Under the pieces are notes generated by a model. That model had not been told where the DNA came from, made no database searches, and saw only the letters and a program-made list of their open reading frames with translations. Positions 36,776 through 48,849 of a DNA stretch of 64,000 nt are shown in pieces. Source of the DNA: Lonicera japonica. Taxonomy: Eukaryota > Streptophyta > Magnoliopsida > Dipsacales > Caprifoliaceae. The stretch is from the NCBI GenBank assembly GCA_021464415.1, contig CM038471.1, forward strand, positions 10,629,386 to 10,693,385, given 5' to 3'. The position numbers were made by a program, and so were the translations under genes. Positions within the stretch are counted from its first letter, which is position 1. Each line of letters starts with the position of its first letter.

Positions 36776-37906
36776 TTGGAAGATTTAAATAAAGTTTTGG
36801 AACAAAAATATAAGGCTGCTTTAGTCGAAAATGAGGAAACGAAACAGAAACTTTCAAATGCTTTTAAAAAATTAAATGATTTTGAAAAAGGATCAAAGAA
36901 ACTTGAAAGTATTCTAAGTTCTCAGAAAGTGCCTTCTGATAAATCTGGATTGGGGTTCAACCCGTTTATAAGCTTTCAAGACCATGATAAAAATAAAACT
37001 GTCTTTGTTAAGCAAAGTAATGTTGGAACTTCCAATCAAACTCAAAACATAGCTCAAAAGAAGAATGACAATGAATTTGTGAACAAGAAGCACTCAAACA
37101 GTTTTTTTAGAAAACTTTATTGTCCTAAATGTGATGTGATTGGTCATGCTCTATCTTCGTGCTTTCGTATTCATAATAGACCAAACGATAGGCAGTTTAA
37201 TCAAAAGAAATACAATGAAAATTCTTATACAAATTCCTTTAGGTATAATAAGGATTATCCAAAACAGAAACCTAGAAGAGTGAGAAAACATCGCTTCTAC
37301 CAAAATGGCAACAAACAAACTGTTTCAAAAACCTATAAAGCCATTTGGGTAAGAAAGGATGATCTCAAGGCACAATTGAGATGTAATGTTGTTGTCACTG
37401 CCTTAAATGCTATTGAAAAATCATCTCAATGGTACCTTGATAGTGGATGTTCCCGACACATGAGTGGAGATGAATCAATCTTTACTGATCTAAAACACTT
37501 TAAAGGAGGTAATGTGACTTTTGGAGACGGAAAAACCTCTAAAATCATTGGTCGTGGAACTGTAAATACTCCTGGATTACCTGTTTTGGAAAATGTTTTA
37601 TATGTTGATGGTTTAAAAGCAAACTTGTTGAGCATAAGTCAATTCTGTGACATTGATCATACAGTTTTGTTTTCAAAAGAAAATTGTAAAATTTTAGATA
37701 AAAATGGTCAGTGTATCTTAACTGGAAATCGCACTATGGATAACTGCTATGCTGTAATCCATGATGTGGCATTTCAGTCTTGCAAATTAACTCAATTTGA
37801 CTCAACAAATTTGTGGCATCAAAGACTAGGTCATATTAATTTTAAAGACCTAAGTAATATTACCTCAAAGGAAATTGTGAAAGGAGTTCCTAAATTAGGA
37901 GACTAA
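36776..37906 (+). pseudogene. Coiled coil, second knuckle, protease, pre-integrase
   Basis: A coiled-coil-like start (LEQKYKAALVENEETKQKLS) is followed by a second Cys/His motif (YCPKCDVIGHALSSCFR). A basic linker leads to the aspartic protease active site YLDSGCSRHMSGD. Next come FGDGKTSKIIGRGTV, VLYVDGLKANLLSISQFC, and the integrase zinc-site start LWHQRLGHINF. The frame ends at TAA near 37904, within the segment where the CxxC half of the zinc site should follow. That half is visible in another frame just downstream (CEPCQIGKQTK). Confidence 0.85.
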
Positions 37907-38990
37907 GAGATGTTGTGTGTGAGCCTTGCCAAATTGGTAAACAAACCAAAACTCAACAAAAAAGGTAAAAGATATCATGACTTCACAACCTCTAGAATTG
38001 ATACATATGGATTTGATGGGTCCTTCTAGAACGGTAAGTCTTTGTGGAAAAACTTACATGCTTGTAATGGTTGATGATTTTTCTCGTTTTACATGGATTT
38101 GCTTCTTAAAAGAAAAATCAGAAACATTTGATTACTTTCATAAAGTGTGCTTAAAACTTGAAAATGAAAAAGATTCAACCATTGTAGGCATTCGAAGTGA
38201 TAGAGGTGGTGAATTCATTGGTACTGGGATAATTGAGTTTTGTAATGGTAATGGAATAAATCATGAGTTCTCTGCCCCTAAAACTCCACAACAAAATGGA
38301 GTTGTGGAACGTAAGAATAGAACTATTCAAAATATGGCAAGGGTCATGCTCCATTCTAAGAATCTACCTAAGCATTTCTGGGTCGAGGCGGTTAGAACTG
38401 CTTGTCATATCATATAAGAATTTACGTGCGACCTAAAACTGATAAAACTGCCTATGAGATTTGGTATGGTAAGAAACCAAATCTGAAATATTTGCGTGTA
38501 TTTGGTTCTATGTGCTATGTTTGTCGTGATAGAGAACATTTAGAAAAGTTCGATACTCGTGGTGATAAAGGAATATTTTTAGGATATGCTACAAATAGTA
38601 GAGCATATAGAGTGTATAATTTGAGAAGCAAGAGTATAATGGAGTCTGCCAATGTTGTAGTAAATGATACGACAATTGCAGAATCTACAATTCCAGCAGT
38701 AGTAGACACAACTGAAATTTTTGATTCACATGAAACTCAAAGTAATGAAAAAGAAAGAAAGTTTGAAAATGAAACTGTGAATGAAAAAACTACACAAACT
38801 GATGTAGTTACTACTGCTGAGAATGAAAAGCCAATTGTTGCTCCAAATTATATAAAGAATCGTCATCCCGAAAAGAATGTTATTGGTGATTTAAGTGCTC
38901 CTATGATGACTAGATCTAAAGCTAAACATTCTGTGCATTTTTCTTGCTATGTGTCTTTGATTGAACCTAAAAATGTTGACGATGCTTTAA
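37907..38990 (+). pseudogene. SIRE-like integrase
   Basis: After two indels (about 37905 and in an A run near 37960), the catalytic core is readable in 37977-38410: D in LIHMDLMGPSRT, D in IRSDRGGEFIG and E in PQQNGVVERKNRTI. Another shift at about 38410 separates the C-terminal block, [20 protein letters not shown] then [18 protein letters not shown]. Integrase joins element cDNA to the chromosome. All three acidic residues are present but the enzyme is split over several frames. Confidence 0.85.
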
Positions 38991-40488
38991 AAGATGCTTA
39001 TTGGATAGAAGCTATGCAAGAAGAACTAAATCAGTTTGTTAGACATGATGTTTGGCACTTAGTCCCTAGACCGACACACACAAATGTAATTGGAACCAAA
39101 TGGGTTTTCCGTAATAAAACTGATGAGACAGGTACTGTTGTCAGAAATAAAGCGAGGTTAGTAGCCCAAGGTTATAATCAAATTGAAGGAATAGACTTTG
39201 ATGAGACGTTTGCACCTGTGGCTAGAATTGAATCTGTTCGCTTATTGCTTGCTATGTCATGTTTCTTGAAGTTTAAATTGTTTCAAATGGATGTTAAAAG
39301 TGCATTTTTAAATGGTTTTTTATCTGAAGAAGTTTATGTTGAACAACCTAAGGGTTTTATTGATCCTACTCATCCTGATTATGTATTTAAATTAAAGAAG
39401 GCTCTATATGGTTTAAAACAAGCCCCTAGAGCTTGGTATGATAGATTGTCTACTTACTTGATTAAGCAAGGCTATATTCGTGGGGGAGTCGATAAAACTC
39501 TATTTATAAATTCCTGTGATGATAAAATAACCGTAGCACAAGTTTACGTAGATGACATTATTTTTGGTTCCACATTTGAAGAGAATACTAAAAATTTTGC
39601 AGATCTTATGCGTCAAGAGTTTGAAATGAGTATGGTTGGTGAACTTAGTTACTTTTGGGCTTACAAGTAAAACAACTTTCGAATGGCATATTCATTTCAC
39701 AAACTAAATATGCTAAAGATCTTGTAAAGAGATTTGGGCTTGATAATGCTAAACATGTGACAACTCCTTTTAGTACTACTTGCAAGTTAGGAAAAGACCA
39801 AGCTGGAAAATCTGTTGATTGTACTCTATATCGTAGTATGATTGGTAGTCTTTTATACTTAACTGCTAGTAGACCGGATATATTGTATAGTGTTTGTACA
39901 TGTGCTAGATATCAAGCTGATCCAAAAGAATCTCACTTGATTGCTGTTAAACGCATCATAAGATATGTTGCTGGTACTATCAATCTCGGGATTTGGTATA
40001 CTTCTGATACAAACTGTTCGATTATTGGATATTGTGATGCCGATTGGGCCGGTTGTACTGATGACAGGAAAAGTACTTCCGGAAATTGTTTCTATATTGG
40101 AAACAACCTGATTAGTTGGTCTTCAAAGAAACAGAATTGTATCTCTATTTCCACTGCAGAGGCAGAATATGTATCTGCTGGAAATTGTTGTGCTCAGCTT
40201 TTATGGTTAAAACAGATGTTATCAGATTATAAAGTATATACTGAGCAAATGGTACTGTTTTGTGACAATATGAGCGCTATAAGCATTGCTAAAAATCCTG
40301 TTCAACATTCTCGAACTAAACACATTGATATAAAACGACATTTCATTAGAGATTTAGTTGAACAAGGAATCCTAAGAATTGAGTATATTGCCACAAAACA
40401 ACAGTTAGCGGATCTGTTTACAAAACCGTTAGATAAGGATAGATTTCAAGAACTTAAAAAGTCTCTTGGAATTTGTTCTCTCGATTAG
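38991..40488 (+). pseudogene. SIRE-like RT-RNase H
   Basis: RT opens at [19 protein letters not shown] and shows [60 protein letters not shown] and an intact [13 protein letters not shown] catalytic box. A shift near 39655 separates the last part of RT from RNase H, which reads YCDADWAGCTDDRKSTSGNC, SSKKQNCISISTAEAEYVSA, LFCDNMSAISIAKNPVQHSR and ADLFTKPLD. The stop is at 40486-40488. Catalytic residues are conserved; one frameshift disables it. Confidence 0.9.
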
Positions 40489-40862
40489 AATTTCTTCACC
40501 TTTGTCCATTTGAGACAAAAAGGGGGAGAAGTACTAGTCATATACCACTTTATTATGCTATCTAATATGTTGTTTGAGTGGTTTTGACTGTGCAGGAAAT
40601 TCATAATACTATGGATTCATTGCTGGAGGAAATTCATAATACTATGGATTCATTGCTGGAAATCTGCACTAGATCGGTGTTCATTAGGATGTAAAAGTTG
40701 TATTTTAGATTGAGTTGTATTTTACATTCAGGGGGAGTTTGTTGGGTAGATAGACTTTGTTTTGATCGAGTATTGATAGGTTAGGATGTATTAGTCTAAA
40801 GAGTATGCCAAATGGTAGACTCTTATATCCGTTTTTGTCTCGAAATGTCCAAAGGGGGAGAT
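40489..40862 (+). other. 3' non-coding segment with repeated PPT motifs
   Basis: AAAAAGGGGGAGAAG at about 40518, CAGGGGGAG at about 40730 and AAAGGGGGAG at 40851-40860 are three purine tracts. The last one directly precedes the LTR and is the working polypurine tract. A 31-bp tandem duplication (GGAAATTCATAATACTATGG...) lies at about 40598-40660. Confidence 0.8.
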
Positions 40863-42595
40863 TGTAAGTCCATTTTTTGGCTGCAATTTTTTTGGAGCAT
40901 TTCGAGTCAAAAAAGTCCTTCGTTCGTGTCTAGATTTGCACACCCCTCTGTCTTATTTTTTATGAGTCTCGGTATTTTTTATTTTTTTATTATTTTTTTT
41001 ATTGAGCGTTGAAACCGTGTCCGAGAAGCAAGAATTGCGAAGATAAAAATTCAGGTATGTTTTTTTTATCCGCTTGTAATTTTTATATAAGTTCCAAAAT
41101 ATTAAAAATGTTTTTTTTTTTTTAAAAAAAAAAAAAAACAATAAAAAATATTTTAATTGATCTTAAGTGTATTTGTTTTAAATGTGCTTATGTGTACTTG
41201 CCTCTTTGAGATGTGTTTTAAATATATATATATATATATATATCTTTTTCTTCTCCTTTCTACCGTTACACACAGCACACATAAGTAGACTTTTACTTTT
41301 TCTCTTTAGCCTTTGGATGAAAGTGGACTTGATTGAAGAAGCATATTCATATATCTCTTTCTTAGTGTGCCCTAGCATATAAAAGGGAAAAGCAGTAGCA
41401 GCCGCAAGCACAGCCCCGCTCTCTTCTTCTTCTTCTTGTTTTTTCTCTCTCAGTTCTCTCTCTAGAATTAAAAAAAAAAAAAAAAGAACTCAAGTTTTAA
41501 AATTATTTTTTATGTTTTAATCTAGAGATTGTTTTAGATTGATTGATATATTTCTTATCACCTTGAGAGAGTTAAATTAATTTTTTTTAAAGCTATATTC
41601 AGAATTTGGGGATTTTCGAAACTCATTTTAAATACACTTGGTTTTGCTATGTTTGAATTGGATTTGTGAAGTAAGTTTCGATGCTACCTTATACTCAGTT
41701 TAGAGAGCCATTTTTCAGATCTGTTTTTCTTCTTCATTTCAGGTAATATCATTCCTAATATCTCTTGATTCATTTTTGGTTCTTTGACTGAAAATTTTTG
41801 CTGCTGCCATTGTGATTTTATTGTTGCATAAATCTGTTTTTAAGTGGTTATTTGGTGCTGCGAATAACAGTTCATATAAATTATTTTCTTGTGTATTTTA
41901 AAGCTATTTTTGTGAGAGAAATATGTTGGTTTAATGCTTGCATATTTGAGAAATTACTAGATGAATTTAATATGTGTTTTGACTAGAAATCTAGTATACA
42001 TGCTCTGTTTTTAGAAGGATTATTTATTGAATAACTTGTGGAATTTAGTTTGTGTGTTTTCCTTGATTAAAGATTGATTTATAATCTGTTTTTAAGAATT
42101 TCTTTTGAAATTAAAGCTTTGCAAAATCTGGAACTTATGGAATTTTTTTTACTGAGATAATTATTGTTTCTTGATTCTTGTTGAGGTTATCTCGGATAGT
42201 CTGCTATCATTAGTTTGGTTTGTGAGTTTTATCGTGTCGGCTTGGTGAGGGAAGTGTGTACCCTTGGTATTGTACGGGTGTGTGCATTAGGGTCCTTGTA
42301 ATTCCTTTTGTCCGTGTAAAACTCTTGTAAAAACTTTTTAAATAGTGGATTTGTTCTGAGGTAGGGTGCCTCCGTGGATGTTTCTCTCACGTTGAGAGTT
42401 TACCACGTAAAAAACCCTTGTGTTGTGATTGATTGATTATTTTTCTGTATATGTTCATTAATTGCATCAATATCACAAATGTTTTCAAGAATCTTAAAAA
42501 TTAAATAAGTATTTTTTAAAATTCAATTTCTACACTCTTGGAAAGTAAACTTCTAATTTATTATTAATTTTGGATTATCCATTGTGGGAATTTCA
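40863..42595 (+). repeat. 3' LTR of SIRE-like Copia
   Basis: This 1,733-bp LTR runs TGTAAGTCC...GGGAATTTCA. TATAAAAGG is at 41378-41386. It could direct transcription outward into Ulp1 exon 4, 45 bp beyond its end. Confidence 0.95.
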
Positions 42596-43675
42596 AAATT
42601 ATCAACTCTTTATATCATAATTCTCCTTTTTTCTAATAGGTGATTGATTCATACGCCAAGCTTCTTAAGTCGGGAACTATAATTGCGCGAGGGGAAAACG
42701 TGAAGCCTATAATACTCACTAACTTTGCATGGGTATGTTGAAAATTTAAACTTGTAGTTAATATAGATTGATGTGTAAATATCGTTTAATTGGTTACTAA
42801 CCATTGTATACATTTATTCAATACAAATATTACAGCAATACATATTGCTCAACAGGGCTATCGGGATTGAGAAGTTTCTATTTGATCCAATCATTGCACA
42901 TATGCATGACGCATCTCATATAATGATACCCCTCAACCATGATGGAAAGCACCATTTCACTATGTTATACTTTGATAGATCTTTCAATGCACGGTTGCAC
43001 GTTAATCCAATCAAACCGCGTAGGAATGGAAGCCACAATGAATGTTACAAGGATGCTATGAGGATGGTAATTTTACACTTTAATAGTTAATCTTAAGGTT
43101 GTAATGTTTGATTTTTGGATAGTTACATATATGTGTGAATTTTCAATTGTTAATGCAGCATACTGAAATTCGACTATACTTCCGTAAGATGAAAGAGATA
43201 GCCCCTTGGATATTATTTGAGGGCAAACGAGAACATTTGAATGCACAAGATGGTGGAAAGTCAACATATACTAGGGCTCTGTCTATGAATGAACGTGCTA
43301 CATTTCAGTGGATGGTTGACAGTTTTGTAGATTACCCCCTATTTCCAAAGCACGATTGTCCACAACAAGGAAGTGATACGTAATACATCTATTTATCTCG
43401 GAATACTTATTATAGTGCCATTGTATTATATATGTACATACTAAAATTATTTTGATTACAGGGTCGACTGTGCAGTTGCTATAATGTATTACATGCGTGA
43501 ATTGTATGCTGGCAATGCCCTGAATGGAGATGTCAAGAGCAGCATTATACATGAAATGAGGTCACATGTTGCAGAAGTGTTTACAGGGTTTATGAAGGAA
43601 CCCAAAGGCAATGATACAAATGGGAATAATGATGGTTGCAATATGGGGCAGAATTCTTTTGGTCCTATTAACTGA

Positions 43676-45030
43676 AGAAAATACAAGGAATTATTTCAAG
43701 CTCGATTTTATGGTAGTTTATAATATTATAATAAGTACAATAAGTACATTATAATAAATTTTTGAATGCTCAATGGTGTTTATGTACCTAAAGCATTCGA
43801 ATTAGTAGTGAATTATGATTATTAATATTTGACTTTGTAGTTTTCACTATAATATTACCTATTATATGAATGTTATGAATTTTTGTTGATGAAATTTTTA
43901 ATAATTGTTTTACGTTTTAGCGTACAACGTATTTATCAGTGTGCTTGAATTGAATAACTTTTTAAATAGGTTCATATAGATAATAGATAATTTAGAATCC
44001 TTCTTAGTAGGCATTGTTAATCAATCTAATATTATCCATTTATCAATAAACAGATTTATCATATATCTGTTAATTGAATATAAATAGACTTATAAAAGAA
44101 CATTTATCAATAAATATATTTATCATTTATCTGTTACTGCAATTACTGATAATTGATAATATCGTATATCTGTTAATGCTACTATGATGTAGATAATTTC
44201 TAATATACATATTATAAATTTTCCACCGAACCAATATAATGCCTTCATCAATTTGCTAATTAGTTTATCAATACGGAATAAACATATTTACGAAATTATC
44301 AATAAACAGATATGGCATGTATCTGTTAATCAATCTAATATTATCCATATATCATGTATCTGTTAATTGAAAAAGAACAGTTATCAAATTTAACATGTAT
44401 CTGTTAATCAATCTAATGTTAGATTGTTAATCAATTTAACGTAATATATATATATTTCAAAAATTCAATATTCAAATTAAGGTTTGAAATTTAACTCTAA
44501 CTCTTTGAAGTTTTGAAATTTTAAGAAACTTAATTTGTAATTTCGAAATTTCATAGTTATATTAAGAAACTTAATTTGTAATTTTGAAAATTTTATGAAA
44601 ATCATGTATTTCTTAATATAACTCTTAACTCTTTGAAATTTTATGATTACTAATTTTTAAATATTACAAAACATAAAATTTTAAAATATTACAGATACAC
44701 CATTTGTTTAATTATCAACAAACAGATATGTCATGTATCTGTTAATCAATCTAATATTATCCATATATCATGTATATGTTAATTGAAAAAAAACATTTAT
44801 CAAATTTAACATGTATCTGTTAATCAATCTAATATTGTCCATTTATCAATAAACAGATTTATCATTTATCTGTTAATTGAATATAGATAGATTTATAAAA
44901 GAACCTTTATCAATAAATATATTTATCATTTATCTATTAGTTGAATATAGATAGATTTATAAAAGAACCTTTATCAATAAATATATTTTTAATTTATCTG
45001 TTCCTGCAATTACTAATTTCTACCGTACAT
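43676..45030. repeat. AT-rich repeats between MULE genes
   Basis: There is no gene here. A motif family built from ATCAATAAACAGATTTATCA and ATCTGTTAATTGAATATAGA recurs many times from 44030 to 45000. At 44450-44720 a block (CTCTTTGAAGTTTTGAAATT, then AAGAAACTTAATTTG) matches the repeats at 48850-49600 in the same orientation. It may hold transcript ends of the two convergent genes. Confidence 0.6.
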
Positions 45031-45039
45031 TTTACTAAA

Positions 45040-45289
45040 ATTTAAGGAGACATAATGATTACTCTAAAAGAAAATGCTTATTTCCAAAAATAACCTTTAC
45101 TTTTTCTCTAATACAAAAAGGTGGCGGGACCCACAATAAAAAAAGTGGTAATAACTTAAAGGGTAATATTGGAAATAATTAAAAGTGCTCTAATTAAGTA
45201 ATTAAAGACTTGCTAAATATAGAAAGTGGACAACTATTTTGGGACATCCAAAAATGGAATAATGGACAATTAAATTGGGACGGAGGGAG
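45040..45289. mobile_element. Stowaway-type MITE remnant
   Basis: The right end reads TTGGGACGGAGGGAG followed by TA (45290-45291). This is the well-known terminus of plant Stowaway (Tc1/mariner) MITEs, and related GGACAA(C/T)-T-rich sequence precedes it. The matching CTCCCTCCGTCCC left end is not intact, so the left boundary is approximate. Confidence 0.5.
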
Positions 45290-45291
45290 TA

Positions 45292-46061
45292 TAAATTTTC
45301 AACCGAACCAATATAATTCCTTCATCAATTTGTTAATTAGTTTATCAATACGGAGTAAACATATTTACGAAATTATCAGTTATTAGTAAACAGATATGTC
45401 ATGTATCTGTTTATGCAACTATTATCAATTTTTCAATCAAATCAATATAATTAGTTTAACACTGTTTTGTATTAATTTATCAAAACAAAATAAACAAGTT
45501 TACGGAATTAACGGATTTGCAAAAGACCAATTATCAATCAACAGATTTGTCATGTATCTGTTGATACGAAATAAGCATATTTACAATAACTAATTTTTAA
45601 TCCAACTATTATCAATTTTTCAACCATACCAACATAATTGGTTTATTAATGTGTTAATAACTTTATTGATACGAAGTAAAGAGTTTTACAAAATTAATGG
45701 ATTTACAAAAGAAAAAAAGAACTATTAATTTCACGGTCATTTATTTATTAAAGAATTCACTGATGGGTTACATATTTTTTTCGATGGTGTTAATTTTTAA
45801 ATCTTTTTATTTTATATTAACATGTACATAATTTGATAAATATTGAGATATAAATCATGCAATATTGACAAATATCAAACAAACACTAATTCACTTTATT
45901 TCTAATAAAAAGGAAAACAACCATAGAAAGAATGAAGACCCACTAATACAGGCGTGATTCTTAAATGATTATAACACCAATAATGGTGCATTTTATTCTA
46001 GACTAAAACATCCACCAATAATACCTGATAAGTGTTTGAGCCATAAATTTCATATACTCAC
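45292..46061. other. AT-rich spacer inside MULE
   Basis: Continuation of the AACAGATATGTCATGTATCTGT-like repeats. No gene or element end was seen between 45292 and the transposase stop. Confidence 0.5.
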
Positions 46062-48319
46062 CTAGATAAGAGCTGAACAGGTTCTACGATTATGGCTACC
46101 CAACTCACCACACCTACCACACTTTATCTTGCCTACCTCACCGGTAGACTTAATACGGTTAAACCTTGGTCTACCAGGATGTGTCTTAGTTGCCGGTGGT
46201 AGAAGCAATGGAACTTCATCCTCATTCGGTAACTCATCAATATGCTGAATAACCGGAAAAATCGGATGTGAATAATACTCCCTGAAAGTGACAACCTTAA
46301 AGTAATCGTCCACATACTGGTAAGGATCCACTCCAACAAACTTCATGACTGTAACAGCATGGATGCATGGGAATCCTAATAATTTCCACTTAGAGCATGT
46401 ACACGATTGTGCGCGAAGGTCAATCTTGCACTTGTAATCTGCCGTAACCTCGTACACATCTTCATTAGAACGATTCACAATCCAATGCTGCCCATCCTTT
46501 ACGTGTTTCTGCATTAGTTTTTCAAATGTTGGACAAAGTACAGATGCCCATCCTTTAGTATCCTTGGATCGATTGCCAATGAACCGCATTAGCCTAAGGT
46601 GGATGCCATCGACTAGCTGAGTGATGGGTAAAGTCCGCTCTTCTAGTATCATAAAGTTGAAGGACTCAATGATATTTGAAGACATTTCACCGTATCAATT
46701 GCCTGGAAAATAAGAATTCGCCCAATGTTCGAATGGTAGTGTACTTAAGAACCCCTCCATAATTAGTCCACCCTCTTTCTTCAGTTCCACAAGTGCTTTG
46801 TGAAAAACCTTCTTTGAGAATGTGTAAGCACACCTGGTGAACAATTCTAATACTTTATCCCGTGTGTCCTTGTTCGCAGGCCCCAGGAACTTTGCTTGTA
46901 TATTTGTTTTGAGATGATGAAAGCAATATCCATGAGGGGATGCAGGGAACCACTCGTGGACTGCATTCAGTAAGCCATTGTTTCTATTAGATAAAAATGT
47001 AGATATGGTTCTAAAATATGGTGTAAATGTTCCAAGAACCACCCCTAACTGTCATCACTCTCATTATCTACTATAGCAAATGCCAGGGGATAAAGACCTA
47101 CACAAATTAGTATATGAATTCATAATTGTTCCCAAATAAGCAAATATAAAAATGAATATAAAAGAAGTTGAAGTCAAAATTAACATATAAATAAAAAATT
47201 ATAATAAATCTTTGAATTCGTACCTTGGTCCCCATTTTTTCCAGTTGCAACAAGGAGTGTTCCCTTATGTTTATTCTTTAAATGTGTGCCATCCAAACAG
47301 AGAATTGGCCTACATTTTTGAAATCCTTTTATACACCCGCCGAATGCAACAAAACAACGTGTGAATCGAGATGACGCTTCATCAAACTCAATTCGACAAT
47401 CGAAATCTGGGTTAATGTCAAGAACTGAGTTTAAATATACTACAAGCTGCTGGTATGATTCATTTTCATCTCCATGGAGCTCCGTCCTTGCTAATTCCCG
47501 TCCATACCAGGCGTTCCAATAGGATACATCCAACCCGTATCTTGCCTTCATATCGCGCATTATGTCAACTGGCTTTAACACTGGTTTTTCACGGATAACC
47601 TGCATCATAATCGATGCAACTAATCGTGAATTAACCATTGCACTTCTATTTGACGTGACATTGCCACCACAAGTGTGGACATTGTTGAATGTCCTAATAT
47701 AAAAGTTTCCATTGACCTTTTTGACAGACGCGTGGATACGCCATGGACATCCTTCTGTATTTTTTTTAGCACAAATTGCAGTTACCCTTGATTTATCATT
47801 CTTGACAAATTTTAACTTAAACCCAACACCAATTGAATACTTTATTAGTTGCTGCCTAAACTGTTTTCGGCCACCATAAAATACTTGCTTAACGTGCTTA
47901 ATATACTGACTCCAACGGTCCGTCATTGAGACAATCTGTTCAACTGCTTCACCCCCCCCCCCCCCCAACATTGGATTAAAATCGGTAATTGGGTCTCCCG
48001 ATAATATAACGTCAACTGTTTTGTCTTGTTCGATTACAGATGCATTTTTTGAAGCATCAACTATATCAATCTCAATGAAATCAGCTTTTGCAACGCTTTG
48101 GCTCACCAACATCACCTGAACGTCACGATCGGTGTCCAAGTTGCACTTGGTACCATTGCTAAAAGAATATTTCAACTTGATATCTTTGAAATTCAGCCCA
48201 GTGAATGACGATTGAACTTCTCGGCAAATAAACTCATAAGATGCACACTTTGGTACGTAGAATGCATACGTGGATCCATTCCACGTGCGCCTCGCAATAC
48301 TAAAATCAATAACTTCCAT
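46062..48319 (-). pseudogene. MuDR-type MULE transposase
   Basis: Exon 1 runs from 48319 to 47224 and exon 2 from 47097 to 46062, joined by a GT-AG intron. N-terminal residues 1-100 resemble a PB1-like fold. The MuDR DNA-binding domain follows (RQQLIKYSIGVGFKLKFVKN ... GCPWRIHASV ... HTCGGN). The DDE/MULE domain has ILCLDGTHLKNKHKGTLLVA (first Asp), FAIVDNESDD and NIIESFN (likely Glu). A SWIM zinc finger (CTCSKWKLLGFPCIHAV) and a C-terminal CCHC knuckle (CGRCGELGSHNRRTC) close it. Lesions are TAG at 47045-47047, a frameshift at about 46995-47040, and TGA at 46695-46697 (probably a former CGA). A 15-base C run at about 47952-47966 encodes a Gly stretch. Confidence 0.88.
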
Positions 48320-48849
48320 CCTGTATTCAAGGAATCTGTGGTAAATATACTGTCATATAGTAATGGATGTGTACATAATAAACACTAATTTGAAAAATAA
48401 TATAAATCCCTATGGACCCTATGACGGAATGAGATAAAGAGAAACAACACGATTGAAGCATACATTTGTTGTTTATAAAATCTGAAATGGTTTTTCAAAC
48501 AACTATGATTGGATTGTTTTCAAACGATAAAGTTAATTTTTTGAACTTGCTGAAAATACCAGGTAAACAAACCATCACACAAAAGTAGAAGCAAAGCACC
48601 ATACATGTGTTCTCGGAAGAAAACAGAAATGAATTATAATGAAAATAGTACCTGTCAATGTTTTTGCCAAATCTGTTTAACTCAACTCTAAATAAAAGAT
48701 AGCAAACGAGTTGTTTACTTTAGCCTACACAATGCTTAGGGCTTCAAATACACTGACGATCGAAATTCTTTGAGTATCGAAAAAATGAAGTTACATTGTA
48801 AATATAACAAGGAACATCTGTTTAATAATGTAAATGCATTCAAATATTC
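48320..48849 (-). other. Upstream region of MULE transposase
   Basis: Non-coding. I see no convincing TATA box or motif; sequence complexity is higher than in the repeats that follow. Confidence 0.4.

Larger units (their letters stand above)
33537..42595 (+). mobile_element. SIRE/Maximus-like Copia inside Ulp1 intron
   Basis: This 9,059-bp element has LTRs of 1,728 and 1,733 bp, a tRNA-Met primer site, gag, pol and a polypurine tract, flanked by AAATT on both sides (33532-33536 and 42596-42600). Very long LTRs, a gag with two zinc-knuckle-like motifs, and AAAAGGGGGAGA motifs between pol and the 3' LTR fit the SIRE/Maximus lineage. No envelope-like frame is present in the 375 bp after pol. 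The LTRs are highly similar, differing mainly in homopolymer lengths and scattered bases. At least seven frameshifts break the coding region. Confidence 0.9.
31775..43675 (+). pseudogene. Ulp1 (C48) protease-like gene of the MULE
   Basis: Proposed exons, chosen by GT-AG signals and phase, are 31775-31795, 32204-33241, 33333-33417, 42640-42732, 42836-43066, 43159-43379 and 43462-43675. The first part is a charged, coiled-coil-like region (MDGELERSQNRVVLLEAINE...). Exons 4-7 form the cysteine protease: VIDSYAKLLKSG, then HHFTMLYFD with the active His, then PQQGSDTVDCAVAIMYY with the active Cys. The residue 17 after the His is Asn, where SUMO proteases have Asp. Ulp1 enzymes cut SUMO from proteins; the role in MULEs is not known. 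Lesions are a 1-base insertion near 32705 and a TGA at 33400-33402 (probably former TGG). A 9-kb Copia sits in the third intron. Confidence 0.75.

Noticed and set aside
44030..45000. Regularly spaced AT-rich repeats examined as a CRISPR-like array
   Set aside because: Repeats are diverged and not separated by unique spacers of constant length, and the setting is plant nuclear DNA.
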